From assembly GCA_017545185.1 (NCBI GenBank), contig JAFWQJ010000041.1, forward strand, positions 1 to 53,945: a DNA stretch of 53,945 nucleotides, read 5' to 3'. Every line of letters starts with the position of its first letter. The stretch's first letter is position 1. A program made the position numbers and the translations under genes. Of this stretch, positions 6,872 through 13,356 are shown one piece after another. Below the pieces are notes generated by a model. The model was not told where the DNA came from, did no database searches, and saw only the letters and a list, made by a program, of their open reading frames with translations. The DNA is from Oscillospiraceae bacterium. Its GTDB lineage: Bacteria; Bacillota; Clostridia; Oscillospirales; Ruminococcaceae.

Positions 6872-9019
6872 TTGAAAGCAAAACGGTTATGCAGCCTGCT
6901 CCTTGCGGCAGTGCTGCTATGCAGTGCGGCACCGGTCATGCCGGGCGCACCTGCATCCCCTCTCAAGGCTTCCGCAGCGGACGGCAGACTGTATAATCAG
7001 TGGGACGAGCAGTGGAAGGAAGTCACATTCACGAAATACTCCCGCTCCGGCAATTCGCTGTATACGTCGGCGTGCGGCATCTTCTCGTTCTGCAATGCGA
7101 TGTATGCGCTCAACAGCCGCAAGGTCGATGTCGTCGAGCTGGCGACATGGGCGGTCGATATCGGCGCGCTGCGTCCCGGCGCAGGCGGCACCTACCGCGA
7201 TATCCTCTACAAGCATATCGAGGAAAAATGGGGCGCGGAATACGGCTTTACGCTCGGCACGCAGAAGCTCGGCACGGTGCGGGACGAGGAATTCATCGAG
7301 CATCTGAAAAACGGCGGCGTTGCCGTGCTGTATGTGCCGGGGCATTTCATCGCGGTCACCGGCTACGATGAGGTGTATCAGACCTATCATGTCATCGAGA
7401 GCGCAGTCTCGGCGAAGCGCGGACTGGAGCCGGAAGGCTGGGTCACGGCGGACAAGCTCACGAACGGCGGCACGAACGGCACATGGTATGTGCTGATCTC
7501 GAATATCAAAGCACCTGAATACGCAAAAGTCTCCCTGCCCCGGACGCTCTGGGGCGTGGACGAATACATGCGCTATACGCTGGACAGCAACACGCGCAAT
7601 GCGTATACCGTGCGGTTTTATAACGGCGATTCCGATACGCCGCTGGCCGAGCTCCCCGTCGAGCAGAAGTCGCATTCTTCTACGCAGTATCTGGACTGCG
7701 CGCTCAGCTACGCGGGGGATTTCACCGTCGATATCACCGGCGAAAACGAGTTCGGCAAAGTGCAGAGCGAGCGCATCGGCCTGCGCGTTTACGACCGGAA
7801 GGTTTCCGGTGCAAGCCTGAAGCTGCTGACCGATAAGCCCGAATCCGGCAAGCCTGTGCAGTTCCGGACGGCAGGCAGTCCCGCGGCAGGCTATGCGCTG
7901 AAGATCACGGACGGCTCCGGCAGCACGGTCTATGAGAAGGAGATCGCGGACATGCTGGACGGCGAAACGCTGAAAAGCTCCGATGCGGAATGGGTGCCGG
8001 AATATCCCGGCGAGTATGCCTGCACCGCGGCGCTGCACAATGTTTACGGCGAGGCCACGCCCGCGGCCGTGAAGTTCACCGTAAAAGGCGATGTTCCGTT
8101 CACGCTGGATGCAGCAGGCGGCACGCTTGCCGACACGGCGGAATACAAGGCTGCCTACAAGGGAAAATACGGCAGGCTTCCGGTGCCCGTGCGCGACAAT
8201 CACCGCTTTGACGGCTGGTTCACCGCGGCAGAGGGCGGCACGCAGGTCACGGCGGAGACCGTCATGACGCAGACGCAGATGCATACGCTTTATGCGCACT
8301 GGACAAAGGTGCTGGATACCGGTGATATCAACGGCGACCACAGCGTCGATGTGACGGATGTGCAGCTCGCGCTGATCGAATACGTCAAAGTGATGAGCGG
8401 ACAGGCCGCCGCCTTCGATGCGGCACAGAGCAAGGCCGCAGACATCAATAAGGACGGCACCGTCAGCATTGATGATGTGCAGCTCATCCTGAAATATTAC
8501 GTGGAGAACACCGTTGCGAACAAAACGCTCACATGGGAGGAGCTGCTTGCGGAGACGGCCGTCACGACAACAGCTGTCACGACGACCGTGACGACGACAA
8601 CAACTACGGCCGTCACAACAACAGCCAGAACGACGTCCGGACCGGTACAGACCACGACAGGCGTTACCGCGACGGCAAAGCCCGTGTCCACGACAAAGCC
8701 CGTGTCCACGACCGCGAAGCCCGCGGCGACCACTGCAAAGCCCGCGGCGACCACCGCAAAACCCGCGGCAACAACCGCAAAACCCGCGGCAACAACCGCA
8801 AAGCCCGCGGCAACAACCGCAAAACCCGCGGCAACAACCGCAAAGCCCGCGGCGACCACCGCAAAACCCGCGGCGACCACCGCAAAACCCGCGGCGACCA
8901 CCGCAAAACCCGCAGCGACCACCGCAAAGCCCGCAGCTACGACTGTGAAACCCGCGGCGACCACCGCAAAGCCCGCAGCGACCGCCGGAACATCGGCGGC
9001 AGTCACAACCGTATCATAA
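6872..9019 (+). CDS. Secreted C39-like cysteine peptidase with InlB-type repeat, dockerin and Lys-Pro-Ala tail
   Basis: A TTG start at 6872 is chosen because AGGAGG (6853-6858) precedes it and the promoter covers earlier starts. It gives a 715-residue protein with a signal peptide (about 1-36, AKRLCSLLLAAVLLCSAAP). A papain-like C39 domain follows, with Cys68 in YTSACGIFSFC and His158 in VPGHFIAVTGYDE. Next come Ig-like strands (about 215-400) and a Listeria-Bacteroides (InlB B-like) repeat, about 408-480. A type I dockerin (482-548) has two Ca-binding loops, DINGDHSVDV and DINKDGTVSI. A Thr-rich linker and 13 copies of TTAKPAA (one TTVKPAA) end the protein. Dockerins bind cohesins, so it probably joins a cell-surface complex. 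A disordered tail after the dockerin is unusual. Confidence 0.88.
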   Translation: MKAKRLCSLLLAAVLLCSAAPVMPGAPASPLKASAADGRLYNQWDEQWKEVTFTKYSRSGNSLYTSACGIFSFCNAMYALNSRKVDVVELATWAVDIGALRPGAGGTYRDILYKHIEEKWGAEYGFTLGTQKLGTVRDEEFIEHLKNGGVAVLYVPGHFIAVTGYDEVYQTYHVIESAVSAKRGLEPEGWVTADKLTNGGTNGTWYVLISNIKAPEYAKVSLPRTLWGVDEYMRYTLDSNTRNAYTVRFYNGDSDTPLAELPVEQKSHSSTQYLDCALSYAGDFTVDITGENEFGKVQSERIGLRVYDRKVSGASLKLLTDKPESGKPVQFRTAGSPAAGYALKITDGSGSTVYEKEIADMLDGETLKSSDAEWVPEYPGEYACTAALHNVYGEATPAAVKFTVKGDVPFTLDAAGGTLADTAEYKAAYKGKYGRLPVPVRDNHRFDGWFTAAEGGTQVTAETVMTQTQMHTLYAHWTKVLDTGDINGDHSVDVTDVQLALIEYVKVMSGQAAAFDAAQSKAADINKDGTVSIDDVQLILKYYVENTVANKTLTWEELLAETAVTTTAVTTTVTTTTTTAVTTTARTTSGPVQTTTGVTATAKPVSTTKPVSTTAKPAATTAKPAATTAKPAATTAKPAATTAKPAATTAKPAATTAKPAATTAKPAATTAKPAATTAKPAATTAKPAATTVKPAATTAKPAATAGTSAAVTTVS
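8708..8980 (+). repeat. 13 tandem 21-bp coding repeats (TTAKPAA)
   Basis: Thirteen in-frame 21-base units encode TTAKPAA (one reads TTVKPAA). Units differ only at third positions (aag/aaa, gcg/gca, acc/aca), so copy number could change by recombination without a frameshift. Confidence 0.92.
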
Positions 9020-9025
9020 GAAAAT

Positions 9026-9058
9026 GCCCGGAGGCGGGAGACTGCCTTCGGGCTTTTT
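9026..9058 (+). terminator. Intrinsic terminator after the peptidase gene
   Basis: GCCCGGAGGC and GCCTTCGGGC arms are followed by TTTTT. Confidence 0.85.
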
Positions 9059-9090
9059 GTGCCGATCGGAAGATTTTTTGCGGAAAAAGC

Positions 9091-9119
9091 TTGACAAGCG
9101 CATTCCTTTTGTGTATAAT
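9091..9119 (+). promoter_or_regulatory. Consensus sigma-A promoter of the TSCPD-ohrR operon
   Basis: TTGACA (9091-9096), a 17-base spacer and TATAAT (9114-9119): both boxes are perfect. A promoter this strong needs repression, which fits the operator directly downstream. Confidence 0.92.
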
Positions 9120-9122
9120 ATA

Positions 9123-9148
9123 ATTGAGCTCAATCAATTGAACTCAAT
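9123..9148 (+). promoter_or_regulatory. Double palindromic operator, probably for OhrR/MarR
   Basis: ATTGAGCTCAAT (9123-9134) is a perfect 12-bp palindrome. ATTGAACTCAAT (9137-9148) differs at one base, and the start-to-start distance is 14 bp. The pair covers the expected transcription start just after the -10. The MarR-family gene in the same operon is the likely ligand, giving autorepression. Confidence 0.75.
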
Positions 9149-9213
9149 GAAACGGAACGGGATATGCCCTGCCGCTTCCCGGAAGCGGAGGGCTTGGGAA
9201 AAGGAGAACATGT

Positions 9214-9474
9214 ATGCATTACAATTACAAACCGCAGATGGTCTGCGCACAGCAGATCTCGTTTGATCTGAATGACGGCGTCGTCACGAATGTATCGTTT
9301 CTGGGCGGCTGCAACGGCAATCTGAAGGCGATCTCGAAGCTCGTGGACGGCTTCACGGTCGAGCAGATCGAGGACAAGCTTCTCGGCAACACCTGCGGCA
9401 TGAAGCCGACCTCCTGCGCGGATCAGCTTGCAAAGGCCGTGCGCGCCGCTTATGAACAGGCAAAGAACGCCTGA
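9214..9474 (+). CDS. TSCPD-domain protein (TIGR03905 type)
   Basis: An 86-residue single-domain protein. The signature near the C-terminus reads TCGMKPTSCADQLAKAV, and the N-terminal half has VSFLGGCNGNLKAISKLVDG; conserved Cys residues stand in both. The TSCPD domain is also found at the C-terminus of some ribonucleotide reductases. Stand-alone copies in Clostridia have no firmly known role. AAGGAG at 9201-9206 fits the ATG at 9214; an out-of-frame ATG lies at 9210. It is the first gene of an operon with an OhrR-like regulator, which hints at a thiol- or peroxide-related role. Confidence 0.85.
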   Translation: MHYNYKPQMVCAQQISFDLNDGVVTNVSFLGGCNGNLKAISKLVDGFTVEQIEDKLLGNTCGMKPTSCADQLAKAVRAAYEQAKNA

Positions 9475-9495
9475 CCGGCAGCGGGGTAACAGGCC

Positions 9496-9933
9496 ATGCA
9501 GGAACTGAACGGTCAGAGCATGAAGCTCGAGGGCCAGCTTTGCTTTCCGCTTTATGCCTGCTCCCGCGAGGTCATCAAGCGATACCGCCCGTTTCTCGAC
9601 GCGGTCGGGCTGACCTATACGCAGTATGTGGCGATGCTGGTGTTCTGGGAGGAGGGCGCCGTTTCCGTCAAGGAACTCGGACAGCGGCTCTATCTCGATT
9701 CCGGAACCCTGACGCCCGTGCTGAAAAGTCTGGAGCAGAAGGGCTATATCACAAGGCGGAGAAGCGAAACGGATGAACGTGTACTGATCGCGGCACTGAC
9801 AGATGCCGGTGCCGCGCTCAGGGAAAACGCCGCGGCGATCCCCGGACAGATCTGCGCGTGCATTCAGCTGGAGCCGGAGGAGGCCATGCAGCTGCATCAG
9901 CTTTTGTATAAGCTGCTGGATGTGATGAAATAG
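9496..9933 (+). CDS. ohrR: MarR-family regulator, OhrR type
   Basis: 145 residues with the winged-helix core TYTQYVAMLVFWEEGAVSV, KELGQRLYLDSGTLTPVLK and wing RRRSETDERV, close to OhrR proteins. Cys16 in QLCFPLY sits where OhrR senses organic peroxides. On that basis it should leave DNA when Cys16 is oxidised. The double palindrome upstream of the operon is the probable binding site. The usual target gene ohr (a peroxidase) is absent; the partner is a TSCPD protein. The gene lies 21 bases after the TSCPD gene and ends without a clear terminator. Confidence 0.82.
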   Translation: MQELNGQSMKLEGQLCFPLYACSREVIKRYRPFLDAVGLTYTQYVAMLVFWEEGAVSVKELGQRLYLDSGTLTPVLKSLEQKGYITRRRSETDERVLIAALTDAGAALRENAAAIPGQICACIQLEPEEAMQLHQLLYKLLDVMK

Positions 9934-10009
9934 CGCGCAGATACGCGAAAACCCGCTGAACCGACAATCCGGTGACGGATCCGCAGTCATACGAAAGGAA
10001 GTGACTGTT

Positions 10010-10984
10010 TTGACAACGCAGCAGCTGACCTATGTGATCGCGGTCGCAGACAGTCAGAGCATATCCAAAGCGGCTGAGAAGCTGTATGTCACGCAGCCGT
10101 CGCTCAGCCAGTATATCCACAGCCTCGAAAAGCAGCTTGGCATCAAGCTGTTCGACCGCTCCGTCACGCCGATCAAGCTGACGGATGCCGGCGCGCTCTA
10201 TGTCGAATGGGCGCGCAAGCTGCTGGCCATGGAGGAGAGCATGAACAATGCCCTCTCCGACCTCATGGGACTGGAAACCGGCTCCGTGCGCATCGGCGCA
10301 TCCTCGTTCCGGGTGCGCTGTCTGCTCGCGCGGAGCATTGCGGCGTTCCATGCAAAATATCCCGGTATCCACCTTTCCATTCAGGAGGCGGATATGAAGC
10401 AGCTGCGCGATAAGCTGACCGCCGGTGAAATTGATTTCGCGATCGGCTCCGGCGAATTTGACGAGAAATCGTTTCATGTGGAGACGCTCGCGGAGGAACG
10501 CTTTTATCTGGCGGTCGCGCCGTCCAATCCGCTGACCGAAAGCCTGCCGGAGCCGCTCTCCGCGCAGGACATCATTCAGGCGACGCCGAAATTCCTGCGG
10601 CAGCCGCCGGTCGATCTGTCGCTGGTGAAGGACGAGGCGTTCGTCGCGGCGAATGCGGGCGAATACGACCGCGAAACGCTGTATGCAGTCTGCCGTCAGT
10701 GCGGCTTCACGCCGGATATCGAATACAGCGTGCAGACGATCGAGACGGTGTTCTCGTTTGTCTGCTCGAACATGGGCATCGCGCTGCTGCCGGATTCGCT
10801 GATCTACTACGGCAATTTCCAGCAGCACCCGAATTATTATCCGCTGCCGGATGAGCTGGGGCTCTGCAGCATTTCGCTGATCTCGCGCCGGAACGCGTTT
10901 CTGTCCAAGGCATCGCAGGCTTATGCGCTTCTGCTGAAGCAGCTTGTCGATGTCGGCACATGGCGCATGATCGGCGGCGCATAA
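10010..10984 (+). CDS. LysR-family transcriptional regulator
   Basis: The N-terminal helix-turn-helix (about 1-60; SISKAAEKLYVTQPSLSQYIHS) and a two-lobed effector domain (about 88-290; SVRIGASSF, IGSGEFDEK, NMGIALLPDSL) mark a LysR regulator of 324 residues. The TTG at 10010 is preferred because AAAGGAAG at 9993-10000 stands nine bases upstream; a GTG at 10001 would be too close to it. LysR proteins usually control a divergent neighbour, but the neighbours here lie on the same strand. The SGNH hydrolase gene begins 19 bases later and may be co-transcribed. Effector unknown. Confidence 0.88.
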   Translation: MTTQQLTYVIAVADSQSISKAAEKLYVTQPSLSQYIHSLEKQLGIKLFDRSVTPIKLTDAGALYVEWARKLLAMEESMNNALSDLMGLETGSVRIGASSFRVRCLLARSIAAFHAKYPGIHLSIQEADMKQLRDKLTAGEIDFAIGSGEFDEKSFHVETLAEERFYLAVAPSNPLTESLPEPLSAQDIIQATPKFLRQPPVDLSLVKDEAFVAANAGEYDRETLYAVCRQCGFTPDIEYSVQTIETVFSFVCSNMGIALLPDSLIYYGNFQQHPNYYPLPDELGLCSISLISRRNAFLSKASQAYALLLKQLVDVGTWRMIGGA

Positions 10985-11003
10985 CGGGGCATGGGGGTAG
11001 GAT

Positions 11004-12074
11004 ATGATAACGGAACCGCTTTACAAACAGCTCGCGGCGGCGTCACTCTGCTCGGTCGGGGAAGGGATCCCGTGGCAGAGGCTGTTCGCGAAGAAGCATC
11101 TGACGGTCGCCTTTATGGGCGGCTCGGTGACGCAGGGCTATGCGCAGCTTGAGATCCGCCGCAATGCGTATCCGGAGCTTGTGACGTCCGCGCTCTGTGC
11201 GCAGGGCTATGACGCGGAGTGCGTCCTCTGCGCGGAGGCCGGCATGGGCACGATGCAGGGCAATCTGCTGACGGATCAGTATGTGCTCGCCCGGAAGCCG
11301 GATATTGTTTTTCTTGAATTTGCGATCAATGAGACGACGCTCAAGCCGAGCGTGATCTCCTTTGAGAGCCTGCTGCGCAAGCTGCTGACAGCACCGGAGC
11401 CGCCGGTCGTCTGCCTGCTGATGCTGCGCACGATGAAGGGATATTCGTGCGAATCGTTCATGATCCCGATCGCGGAGCATTATCATCTGCCGCATATCAG
11501 CCTGAACAAGGCGATCGCACCGGCACTCGAACGCGGTGATCTGACATGGGAGGACTACGGCGACGAGGAAAGTCACCCGCTGACGGACGGGCACCGTCTG
11601 CTTGCGGAAATGGTGCTGCATCTGCTGGAAGCGGCAAAGCAGGCACCGGAAACGGAGCCCGCTCCCCTTCCGGAGCCGTGGCTCGATGCGCCCTATACCG
11701 GCCTGCGGTTCCTGCCGCCGGTGCCGGACGCAGAGGGCGTCGAAACAAACTGCGAGATCATCCCGCGGCCGTACCAGACATATTTCCCGACCGCATGGAA
11801 GATCTGCAAAGAAGGTGGCGCGCTGCAGCTGACGGTACGCTGCAAAGTGCTGCTGGTGTTCTACGAGACGCACCGGCTGCCGGAGTTCGGCGCCTGCCGC
11901 ATCTCCGTGGACGGCGAACCGATGAAGCAGCCGCTCATCCAGAGCAATTCGATCTACGGCTGGGGCAATGCAAAATTCGTGACGGCGGTCTCATCCGCAG
12001 AAGCAGCGGAGCACACGGTCTTGCTGGAGCCGGAGGAGGAAAACGTCTATCTGCTCGGCTTCGGCATCTGCTGA
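11004..12074 (+). CDS. SGNH/GDSL-type hydrolase
   Basis: 356 residues without a signal peptide, so cytoplasmic. SGNH blocks are visible: block I AFMGGSVTQG with Ser41, a Gly block EAGMGTMQG (79-86), block III EFAINE with Asn109, and block V YGDEESHPLTDGH with His191. A C-terminal beta-rich part of about 120 residues (from about 235) resembles an accessory carbohydrate-binding or jelly-roll domain. SGNH enzymes remove acyl groups from sugars, lipids or peptides; the substrate cannot be told here. The gene follows the LysR gene closely and is followed 18 bases later by an immunity-like gene with a good AAAGGAGG site. Confidence 0.8.
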   Translation: MITEPLYKQLAAASLCSVGEGIPWQRLFAKKHLTVAFMGGSVTQGYAQLEIRRNAYPELVTSALCAQGYDAECVLCAEAGMGTMQGNLLTDQYVLARKPDIVFLEFAINETTLKPSVISFESLLRKLLTAPEPPVVCLLMLRTMKGYSCESFMIPIAEHYHLPHISLNKAIAPALERGDLTWEDYGDEESHPLTDGHRLLAEMVLHLLEAAKQAPETEPAPLPEPWLDAPYTGLRFLPPVPDAEGVETNCEIIPRPYQTYFPTAWKICKEGGALQLTVRCKVLLVFYETHRLPEFGACRISVDGEPMKQPLIQSNSIYGWGNAKFVTAVSSAEAAEHTVLLEPEEENVYLLGFGIC

Positions 12075-12092
12075 GCGCAAAGGAGGCACCCA

Positions 12093-12473
12093 ATGGATCT
12101 GAACAGAACCCTTGAGGAACTGGAACAGGACGTCTGGAACGAACCGGCGTTCCGCTCGTATGTCACCGTCACCTGTACGCAGGCACGGAAAAAGCCGCTC
12201 AGTCAGCTGACGGACGAGGAACTGCGCTGCATGATCGGGCAGAAGACGGGGCTTGCGTATCTGCTGCCGCTTGCCGTTGACCGCCTGCAGAATGAACCGC
12301 TGCTGGAAGCCTCAATGTTTCCGGGTGATCTGCTGACGGTGCTGCTGCGGCTGGATCCGGATGACTGGGCTGCGGACACGGCATCCCGCTTTGCGGCGAT
12401 CCTGCAGGAAAACCGGCAGCAGCTGGAAGCCTGCGCGGATATCCCCGCATCGCTTCTGCACAGATACATCTGA
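12093..12473 (+). CDS. Contact-dependent growth inhibition immunity-like protein
   Basis: 126 residues, all-alpha by composition. The order LEELEQDVW, KKPLSQLTDEELRCMIGQKTGL, YLLPLAVDRL and MFPGDLLTVLL matches small proteins annotated as contact-dependent growth inhibition immunity proteins (CdiI-like). In that family each protein binds and blocks one toxin domain. No toxin gene is present in the window, so it would be an orphan immunity gene protecting against neighbours. AAAGGAGG precedes the ATG. The family match is from memory of the motif pattern, not from a search. Confidence 0.62.
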   Translation: MDLNRTLEELEQDVWNEPAFRSYVTVTCTQARKKPLSQLTDEELRCMIGQKTGLAYLLPLAVDRLQNEPLLEASMFPGDLLTVLLRLDPDDWAADTASRFAAILQENRQQLEACADIPASLLHRYI

Positions 12474-12494
12474 TATCCATTTACGAGGTGGAAT

Positions 12495-12893
12495 ATGGAA
12501 AACAAGATCAGTCCGGAACAGGAATGGCAGTGGTGTCTTGTCGGAAATATTGTCAAGGAACACGAATACGGTGAAGCGCATGAGATCCGGTACGGGAGCA
12601 GGCAGTTCCGCCCGGATGCAAAAGTATACATCAATCCGGTATACGGCGGCATGGGACATGAGCATCTCCTTGTGATCGGGATGCCGCGGCATTCTTCGCA
12701 GTATATCGAGATCACGACCGCAAGACGGAATGTGTGCAATTTCAGGGTGCAGAAGGTATTTAAGCCTGCAGTTCTGAAAAAAATGAAGGAGTCCGCGTGG
12801 GACTGGTGGGGCAACTCCGATACGGCCTATCAGACGATCGTCGGCTGCGCAAAATGGATGAATGCAGAGGCGGAACAGGATCAAAGAACATGA
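12495..12893 (+). CDS. Small conserved hypothetical, possible second immunity protein
   Basis: 132 residues with the pattern EWQWCLVGNIV, EHEYGEAHEIRYGSRQFRPDAKVYINP, VIGMPRHSSQYIEI and a Trp-rich C-terminal part (AWDWWGNSDTAYQTIVG). I recognise this as a recurring small protein in firmicute loci with SMI1/KNR4-type immunity genes, but cannot name a function. It starts 21 bases after the CdiI-like gene with GAGGTGG before the ATG, so the two form a likely pair. A terminator follows. Confidence 0.6.
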   Translation: MENKISPEQEWQWCLVGNIVKEHEYGEAHEIRYGSRQFRPDAKVYINPVYGGMGHEHLLVIGMPRHSSQYIEITTARRNVCNFRVQKVFKPAVLKKMKESAWDWWGNSDTAYQTIVGCAKWMNAEAEQDQRT

Positions 12894-12929
12894 TCCCGCC
12901 TGACCCGGACAGCCGGATCAAACACAATA

Positions 12930-12967
12930 CCCCGGAGCGGCTTTGAACGCTTCGGGGCTTTCCTTTT
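12930..12967 (+). terminator. Intrinsic terminator after the immunity-like pair
   Basis: CCCCGGAGCG and CGCTTCGGGG arms, with a T-rich tail CTTTCCTTTT. Confidence 0.8.
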
Positions 12968-12969
12968 GG

Positions 12970-13356
12970 TTGGAACTGCGTGCTGCGGATTGCTCTGCGA
13001 TCAGTTTGATATAAGGTATCCGCTGCGCGGATGCTATTTTGAATGGGGGAAGCAGCCCCGTTCCGGAGGTACTTCCCCCAAGCCCCTATCTTCCCGTGTA
13101 AGAACGCAGGGGAGTTTCGCGCTCTGCGGAGCGCGACGAGGGCGCTGCCATCGACCCGCCAGCTTTTTGAAAAAAGCTGGATCAAAAACTTTTGTGAGGC
13201 TGCAAACGGGAAGCCTGCCGCCCGACCGGCAGCCAAAAGGACGCCGATTATTTGTCAGCGTCCTTTTTTGTTACACATAACGGGGTCTGGGGACTAGTCC
13301 CCAGCGGGAGCTTGAGGGCGGAGCCCTCATTACGGATCATCGCGAAGCGATACCAC
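12970..13356 (-). repeat. Hairpin-mosaic element, copy R2 (with inverted lead modules)
   Basis: Fills the gene-free gap. Read on the minus strand from 13354 it shows module A, B (GAGGGCTCCGCCCTC), C (GGGGACTAGTCCCC), D, a GCTGCCGG segment, an AAAGTTTTTGATCC/AGCTTTTTTCAAAAAGCT segment, and GCGCTCCGCAGAGCGC. At 13015-13035 an inverted copy of module A (GGTATCCGCTGCGCGGATG on the plus strand) ends the 340-bp core like a terminal inverted repeat. It begins three bases after the stop of the minus-strand gene at 13357. Confidence 0.8.
13239..13269. terminator. Bidirectional terminator hairpin (module D of R2)
   Basis: GGACGC-CGA and TCA-GCGTCC arms are flanked by AAAA on the left and TTTTTT on the right. 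It can end the minus-strand heptad-repeat gene and back up the plus-strand terminator at 12930. Confidence 0.75.

Noticed and set aside
8708-8980. Tandem 21-bp repeats as a CRISPR array
   Set aside because: Units are contiguous without spacers, stay in frame and encode TTAKPAA; there are no cas genes.
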